A stretch of 64,000 nt of DNA from Ampullaceana balthica (lineage: Eukaryota > Mollusca > Gastropoda > Lymnaeidae). The stretch covers positions 527,143-591,142 of the forward strand of contig CALYLW010000732.1 of NCBI GenBank assembly GCA_944989445.1. The letters run 5' to 3'. Of the stretch, positions 57,962-64,000 are shown piece after piece. The position numbers were made by a program, and so were the translations under genes. The notes beneath the pieces were generated by a model. It was given only the letters and a program-made list of their open reading frames with translations, had not been told where the DNA came from and made no database searches. How positions within the stretch are numbered: position 1 is the first letter of the stretch; the number at the start of each line of letters is the position of its first letter.

Positions 57962-58566
57962 CAATAAACTATACATAACACTGTAACTATCATATAACAC
58001 TCTATTCCAAGTAGGATATTAGCAAAATTTTATTTCCAGCAGGATTTTTGTATTTATCTAATGTCAGCAGGTTTATACCATGAAATGAATAATGGTGCAT
58101 TTAATGTAATAAAGGAAATCAACAAGGGAATTAGATCAAGTCACATTGCCAATTAGAATGACTTGCACACAATCTTCTTGTGCAATAAGTGGCAGAGATT
58201 TAAAAGGACCAGTTGCAGTTTCTGGCATGTCTTTTGTACTTTTCAGCCACTTTTTGTTGGCTCCATCTTGTTAGGAGCTTCATTGTGGAGAGGAACAACA
58301 TGACCCTCGGCCCTTTGCTGATTCTTTAAGACTTCCGGGTAAATAAATGATGAAACCTTTCAGTGAGGCATTAGGTTGGCATTAAGGATTTCTTTTCTCC
58401 ACCAACAAACCATTTTTCAAACTATACATTTGAGCCATAAAGTTTGAGTTTCCTCCAAATCCCAATCATGGTAGGATGGACAAACAAATAGAGGAGCAAT
58501 CAAAATTTAGGGCAACTTATCCCAAAGAAAGCTGATTAAGGGGATGCAGAATACAAACACAGCACA

Positions 58567-60016
58567 TGATAAAACTTAATAATTTCTATAGATCATCTTC
58601 GTTATCTTTGGGATTTACTTAGTCATGTAACAACATCAACAAATATATAATAACCCCATTTTAAAAATCTTAAGATTATTTTAAAATCCTATAAAGTGAA
58701 AGCCAACCCCCGCCCCACACACACCCTTGTCCCCTTCTTTCTTTTTAAATATTAAATATTTCATCAGGATGAACCCAAGTATATTTTCTCTGCAAAAGAT
58801 TTAAATTGAGATTTCGAGTGCAAGTTACTTGTCTTTAACTAGAGCAAAAATTTTTTTTAAAAATTACATTTAAATTTGACAAGTTTGTTTAGTGTGTTCA
58901 TATGTAATCACATGATTCATTACACAATGCTGCTAACAAGACACAATTTTTGTTAAATACAAAAATATAATTTGGAGATTAAATGAAATCCAAAACTTAT
59001 AAATACTTATATAATAAAATATCCGCTAAAAAGATAATTTCTCTCCAAGATAATTCAAACCTTTTGCATCCCAATCTCCATAGGTTTTGACAATAATGCA
59101 TTTTAATTTTATGTTTGTCAGGTATAAAATAAGTTTTTAAAAATACTTTTTATTATTTTAATTCTTTTTTTAAAATATGATAATGGTTCATAACAGAGAG
59201 AAAACCAAATCTGGGGTATAGTCTGTAAAATGCAATAACACCTAGGGTAATAATAGATTGATAGCAATGACAAAGAATTCCCCATAAGCAGTGTATCCAT
59301 GTAATACTTATGATAAAACTTAATAATTTCTATAGATCATCTTCGTTATCTTTGGGATTTACTTAGTCATGTAACAACATCAACAAATATAAAATAACCC
59401 CATTTTAAAAATCTTTAGATAATTTAAAATCCTATAAAGTGAAAGAAAACTCCCGCCCCACACACACACACTTGTCCCCTTTTTTCTTTTTAAATATTAA
59501 ATATTTCATCATGATGAACCCAAGTATATTTTCCCTGAAAAAGATTTAAATTGAGATTTCGAGTGCAAGTTACTTGTCCAAAAAAAATTAAAAAATTACA
59601 TTTAAATTTGACAAGTTTGTTTAGTGTGTTCATATGTAATCACATGATTCATTACACAATGCTGCTAACAAGACACAATTTTTGTTAAATACACAAAAAT
59701 AATTTGGAGATTAAATGAAATCCAAAACTTATAAATACTTATATAATAAAATATCAGCTAAAAAGATAATTTCTCTCCAAGATAATTCAAACCTTTTGCA
59801 TCCCAATCTCCATAGGTTTTGACAATAATGCATTTTAATTTTATGTTTGTCAGGTATAAAATAAGTTTTTAAAAATACTTTTTATTATTTTAACAAAAAC
59901 AGAGAGAAAACCAAATCTGGGGTATAGTCTGTAAAATGCAATAACACCTAGGGTAATAATAGATTGATAGCAATGACAAAGAATTCCCCATAAGCAGTGT
60001 ATCCATGTAATACTTA
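58567..60016. repeat. Tandem duplication with 744-bp period
   Basis: The segment starting TGATAAAACTTAATAATTTC at 58567 recurs at 59311 and runs to about 60016. Identity is high; the second copy has small deletions (for example about 35 bp missing near 59895). Non-coding. Confidence 0.93.
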
Positions 60017-60124
60017 AATGCATTTTAAAAAAAAGAAAATTAAATATATTTAACAAACCCAGGCAGTCTGCAGTTCAATACAAAATGGTCAACTCAATGA
60101 GGAAAAAAAGTAAGTGAGTAATTT

Positions 60125-60195
60125 TAAGTAATTTTATAGTATTTTATAGTAATTTTATAGTAATTTTATAGTAATTTTATAGTAATTTTATATAT
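60125..60195. repeat. 11-bp tandem repeat
   Basis: Six or so copies of AGTAATTTTAT. Confidence 0.85.
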
Positions 60196-62653
60196 TTTTA
60201 AAACAGACTAAAGGTGAAAATTTGAAGGTGAATGGCAATCCTTGGTAATGATAAAATTCATTCTATATTATTTATGAAATGGTTCATCCTTTGAATACTT
60301 CATAACTTAAGATATTGAATAGAAAACTTGAGCCAATTTCAAGGAAAGCAGTTTAGACTGATACAATGTATTACATACAAACGTTGCTTATTTATAACAA
60401 TCAAAGAAAAATCGCAAATATTCTTCTTTTCAACCTTTAAAGCAGAAGGAAAAAAAGGTAAGTATTCATAATACAAACTATTTTGAGATAAATATTTAAA
60501 GAGCGAAATGGCTAACAAATTTCAGCACATTACATTAAGCAAGTTTCGGTTTAAGTCAACTAATGAGGTATAATAACCAAACAAAGGATAACAATAAAGT
60601 AATTTCTACTAGTACTTGAACAAGGCACCAGCCTCCTGCTGAGTTTAAACATCATTCAATGTAACATAGATATATAAGTAAAGCTCAACATCATCACCAC
60701 ACAGTGCTGTTCAGATTGGACAGCATTGCTTAGGCTGACGGTAATCTTGAGATATACAGCCTAGGATGGTCTTTGAATTTCTCTCATCAATGACCCTCAT
60801 GCCTGTCTAAGCAGAACAAACTTGCCTGCCCTGATAGAATTTAAGTGATTGACAGGTTCACCTACCTAAATTGCCCAATAGGCTCAGATTTTTTAGCAAG
60901 AAAAATTAAACAGCTACTTAAGCAACATTCTTATTTATATTTTAAAACCTACAAAATTTTAGAGATTTACAATTCTTTGATTTCTTTTGCAAATTTTTAA
61001 AGTCTAAATATAAAAAATCCAATGTATAAAATAACTATAGAGAAATAAAATTTATATTAAACTTTTTTTAAAGTCATATTATAAACTTAAGTGGCCCTTT
61101 AGTTTTAAAATCAACTAATACGATTTTTTAGCAATTAAAATCTGATTGTTTGTTTAAAAATGTAAATATAGTTTTAAAATTAGCCCTACATTTTATTAAA
61201 TGTCAGAAACAAAAAAGGGCAATCAAGAATTATTGTTCCAGATATGTTGTAATGCCTACCAAATTACATGTAATTTAATTCACATAAAAATAAATTGATT
61301 TAACTATTGTTGTTAATAACAAGTAAAGATTACTTGATCTTTCAATAATTGAATTTAAATCACTCCTAAAAATGATTGAAAATTAGAACAAAATTATTTT
61401 TAAAGTACTTGAAATACCAGGGCTGACTAGATACATTTATTACATGTCTATTTTAATTCTATATAGTAAATGCTCAATGAAAAACAGAAATTAATTTCTA
61501 TTAAATTTAATTAATATGCTATTTTATTTGAAAATATCTTATTTTACAATGTTTAATATAAAAATTTAATAGAAAACAATTACCATAGTGCCATTTGGCA
61601 AGGGTTGATTGTTTCACTAAATGTCATGTAAAAATTCTGGCAAAGATGGTATTTCATTATTGTAAAGTTAACTTTCATTGTTTAACATAAATGAGGCGGC
61701 CATAAACCATTCAAACCAACTGATGCTTGACAAAAAGGTTTTAACATGGCCTTTTGAAAGAAGATTACACAGTATTAAAAATTTAACATACATCACAAGT
61801 TGCTTGTGCTGAATGATCACAGATGACTATAATTTAAAATAAATTTAATTTAACAAACAAATTACAGATGTCACTTACTAAGTTTCACTTACTGAAAAGC
61901 AGAAAAAAAAAGAATTGTGAAACATTAAACAAGATACCTTGACACCGATGTTTCTTTGGATGCTGTGTTGATTGTTACGAATTCATATATCAATAAATAT
62001 AACTACAATGGACATACAACTGGCCATTAGACCAAGAGCATTAACTTCATAACAGCAGCACAAATAAAGGATAACAAGAAAACAGGTCTGGAAAGAAAAT
62101 CTACAACAAAAAAACAAAAACTTAGAATTTAAAAAATTCATGGTCAGAACTTCACTAATAGATATTTCTTAAAACTAAAAGTAGTGAAAATAAAATAAAA
62201 ATTAAATGAAAAAAAAAGGAAAAAAATTCAAACAAGTTTCCAGCATAACAATTTAACAACTGACTTCTGACTGTAATGTCTTCCTTTGCTCATTGATTAT
62301 GTTGTTATAAAATGCAAAAATTAGGAGAACATTGACATGTGATAATAAAATTGCAATCGCTTTCACTTTTATCAAAAATTAATCATGAAACATATTCAGT
62401 TTAAGTTTTGTCACAAACAATATTACAACGTCATTGGTTGCTAGTGAAGAAGCCTTAAAGTTTGTCTTAGTATCCTTCAATTTAGTTTCTTACAACATGT
62501 AAGTAACATAAAATGATTGCCAAAATGGGACTATCATCCATTGAATAAAAAATTAGTTTTTAAATTTAATTTAAAATAAAAATGTGATTACATAAAACTA
62601 AATACACAAGAATGTTGTGAGACATTAATGGTAGGTTTAAATTCACCATCCAC
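60196..62653. other. AT-rich stretch, no gene recognised
   Basis: No exon seen on either strand. It could be part of a long 3' UTR or the downstream flank of the minus-strand gene ending at 63057. Confidence 0.4.
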
Positions 62654-62825
62654 CAGTGCTTTTCTTATGGCGGAACACACCGGAACGGCATTCCGGCACC
62701 TTTTTTCCACACTTTTTTTTATTACTGCCTGGAATGTTTGATCTTAATGAATTTTCAGGTTGCGTTCCGGTAACTTTTTTTCATGCGTTCCGGTACCTTT
62801 GTTTTTTTATAGAGAAAAAGCACTG
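62654..62825. mobile_element. hAT MITE, 172 bp
   Basis: Ends CAGTGCTTTTCTTA and AGAGAAAAAGCACTG are inverted; flanked by CCATCCAC and CCATCCAT. The inside has repeated GTTCCGG motifs. Confidence 0.85.
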
Positions 62826-63056
62826 CCATCCATCCCCACCTTGTTTCGTTTGTTTAACTATAAGTAGGAGATTTCTATAAACCAAATGATTTAATCTTAT
62901 CATACAAATAAAAAGTCTTGAAATCTGAAAAACAACACAATTTCTTTGAAAAATATGTCTAATTTACCAATTTAAACCAAGATATAAATAAATATAAAGG
63001 TGTTTTTTTTTCTCGAGGTTAGCACACAGACAAATTAAATTAGCATCCTTTTTAAT

Positions 63057-63188
63057 TCAATGAATAAAGATAGTTGTATTTGCTCGCAAGTCCACCTTAT
63101 CTAAATTCATCGCCCAGTCATGTCCGTCAAAGTAAATCTGGTACAGCATCTCTGGCATTTGACGCTTTGAGCTCAACTGATGCATAAT
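63057..63188 (-). CDS. Terminal coding exon of the same unrecognised membrane protein
   Basis: Phase-matched to the exon at 63557-63665 (phase 0). The acceptor is CTTCTTGCAG. It encodes 43 residues, including QMPEMLYQIYFDGHDWAMNL, and ends FIH before TGA at 63057-63059. The tail after the last membrane segment is short and polar. The 3' UTR would extend leftward into AT-rich DNA. Function is unknown. Confidence 0.68.
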   Translation of the reverse strand: MMHQLSSKRQMPEMLYQIYFDGHDWAMNLDKVDLRANTTIFIH

Positions 63189-63556
63189 CTGCAAGAAGGG
63201 CAAAAGTAATTGTATAAAATCTGCATTAAGCATATTTAGATAAAAGCAGCTAGAACCTAAGACAAATCACAATATTCTAATCTGGTTGAATCAAAAATTT
63301 ACTTCAACTAAAAGATCAAATGTAAATAAATCATTTTAAGGTTGAGCGGAAACCTTTGTTCAGGTATACTAAGTAATTCTAAAATTGATTGTCGAATATC
63401 TTAAAGTTCATTTCATAACTTAAAGCCCCTGGTCGGATTAGAAAATCAAACAACAATTCATATCAACAATAATCCATCTTTTAAGAACTAACAGTAAAAT
63501 GTAGCTCATATTAGTTAACAAGTTAATTTTTATGAAGTAAATTAGGGTGTGCTTAC

Positions 63557-63665
63557 TTGATATGATCTAAAGGCCATATATGCTTGAAGTGTGAAAAGTA
63601 TGGCACAAATAAATAAACTTAGCATTCCTAGTAGATGGAAAATGCGTTCTCTTCCCCAAGCAAAC
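63557..63665 (-). CDS. Penultimate coding exon of an unrecognised membrane protein
   Basis: Read on the minus strand, an acceptor TTTTTCAG (ending at 63666) leads into FAWGRERIFHLLGMLSLFIC and a hydrophobic stretch that looks like one membrane segment, ending MAFRSYQ before the donor GTAAGC (63551-63556). Its first base belongs to a codon split with an upstream exon outside the window. I do not recognise the family. The gene runs off the right edge. Confidence 0.7.
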
Positions 63666-63717
63666 CTGAAAAAGAAATTAGATTGAAAATTCATGTAAGA
63701 ACAGTATACACTAGTTC

Positions 63718-64000
63718 TATAGCCCGTTCGTTCATTAGCCGACCCCTCCTCTTTTGGAAGAGAAAAGTATTAAAAGTGCGTAACCCGCTTGCAAGCCGAC
63801 CCCAAAAAAAATAAAAGGACAGCGTAAACAAAATGGTACACATTTAAAAAAAATACAAGCTAAATCGGTCATTATGATTATTTACTTTGTCTTTGTTTTC
63901 TTTTTTAGGCAAGTGTTACCGGTATTTTAAAATAAAATTCTTTGGTAAATAGTGGCAAAAGCGCATGCATTAAAATTCCTTGTTGAAAACAAAATTTATA
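63718..64000. mobile_element. Third TA MITE copy, opposite strand, cut by window end
   Basis: Starts TATAGCCCGTTCGTTCATTA, the inverted right end of the 256-693 element, and continues with matching internal text. It lies upstream (on the minus strand) of the last known exon of the minus-strand gene, so it is probably intronic. Confidence 0.75.

Overview
This window looks like genomic DNA from an invertebrate animal, probably a lophotrochozoan and perhaps a mollusc. The taxon is an inference: it rests on the AT-rich introns, the very high load of minisatellites, the many small hAT-type elements, the Helitron-like elements with GC-rich tails, and a tRNA-derived SINE. No bacterial features are present.

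The one gene that can be read completely is a membrane adenylyl cyclase on the + strand. It has 20 coding exons from ATG 20082 to TGA 51309. All splice phases join, giving a predicted protein of 1,091 residues with the classic layout: N terminus, six membrane segments, C1 catalytic half, C1b linker, six membrane segments, C2 catalytic half. It resembles the ADCY2/4/7 group most, by eye. The catalytic and ATP-binding residues are kept, but several positions of the forskolin/activator pocket are changed (Trp to Leu in C1; Ser to Pro and Lys to His in C2). At the right edge lie the last two coding exons of a second, minus-strand gene for an unrecognised membrane protein (63057-63665).

Region by region: 1-20 kb is gene-poor and made of minisatellites (a 4.6 kb array of 32/33-bp units, a 2 kb array of 35-bp units, and arrays whose units carry splice-site-like motifs) plus MITEs, a SINE and Helitron-like tails. 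20-51.3 kb is the cyclase gene. Its introns carry hAT and pogo-type elements (one a three-level nest), Helitron-like copies in opposite orientations in introns 3 and 10, and a long hairpin just upstream of exon 18. 51.3-54 kb is the likely 3' UTR and unassigned DNA. 54-63 kb is AT-rich, with a 50-bp minisatellite, a 744-bp tandem duplication, a SINE and hAT MITEs.

The most unusual pattern is that several tandem arrays inside the cyclase gene are built from the gene's own splice junctions. The exon 3, exon 9 and exon 10 donors and the exon 11 acceptor are each repeated in tandem next to the true site. At every one I checked, reading into the repeat gives an early in-frame stop. This makes a set of decoy splice sites that could tune or inactivate cyclase mRNA.
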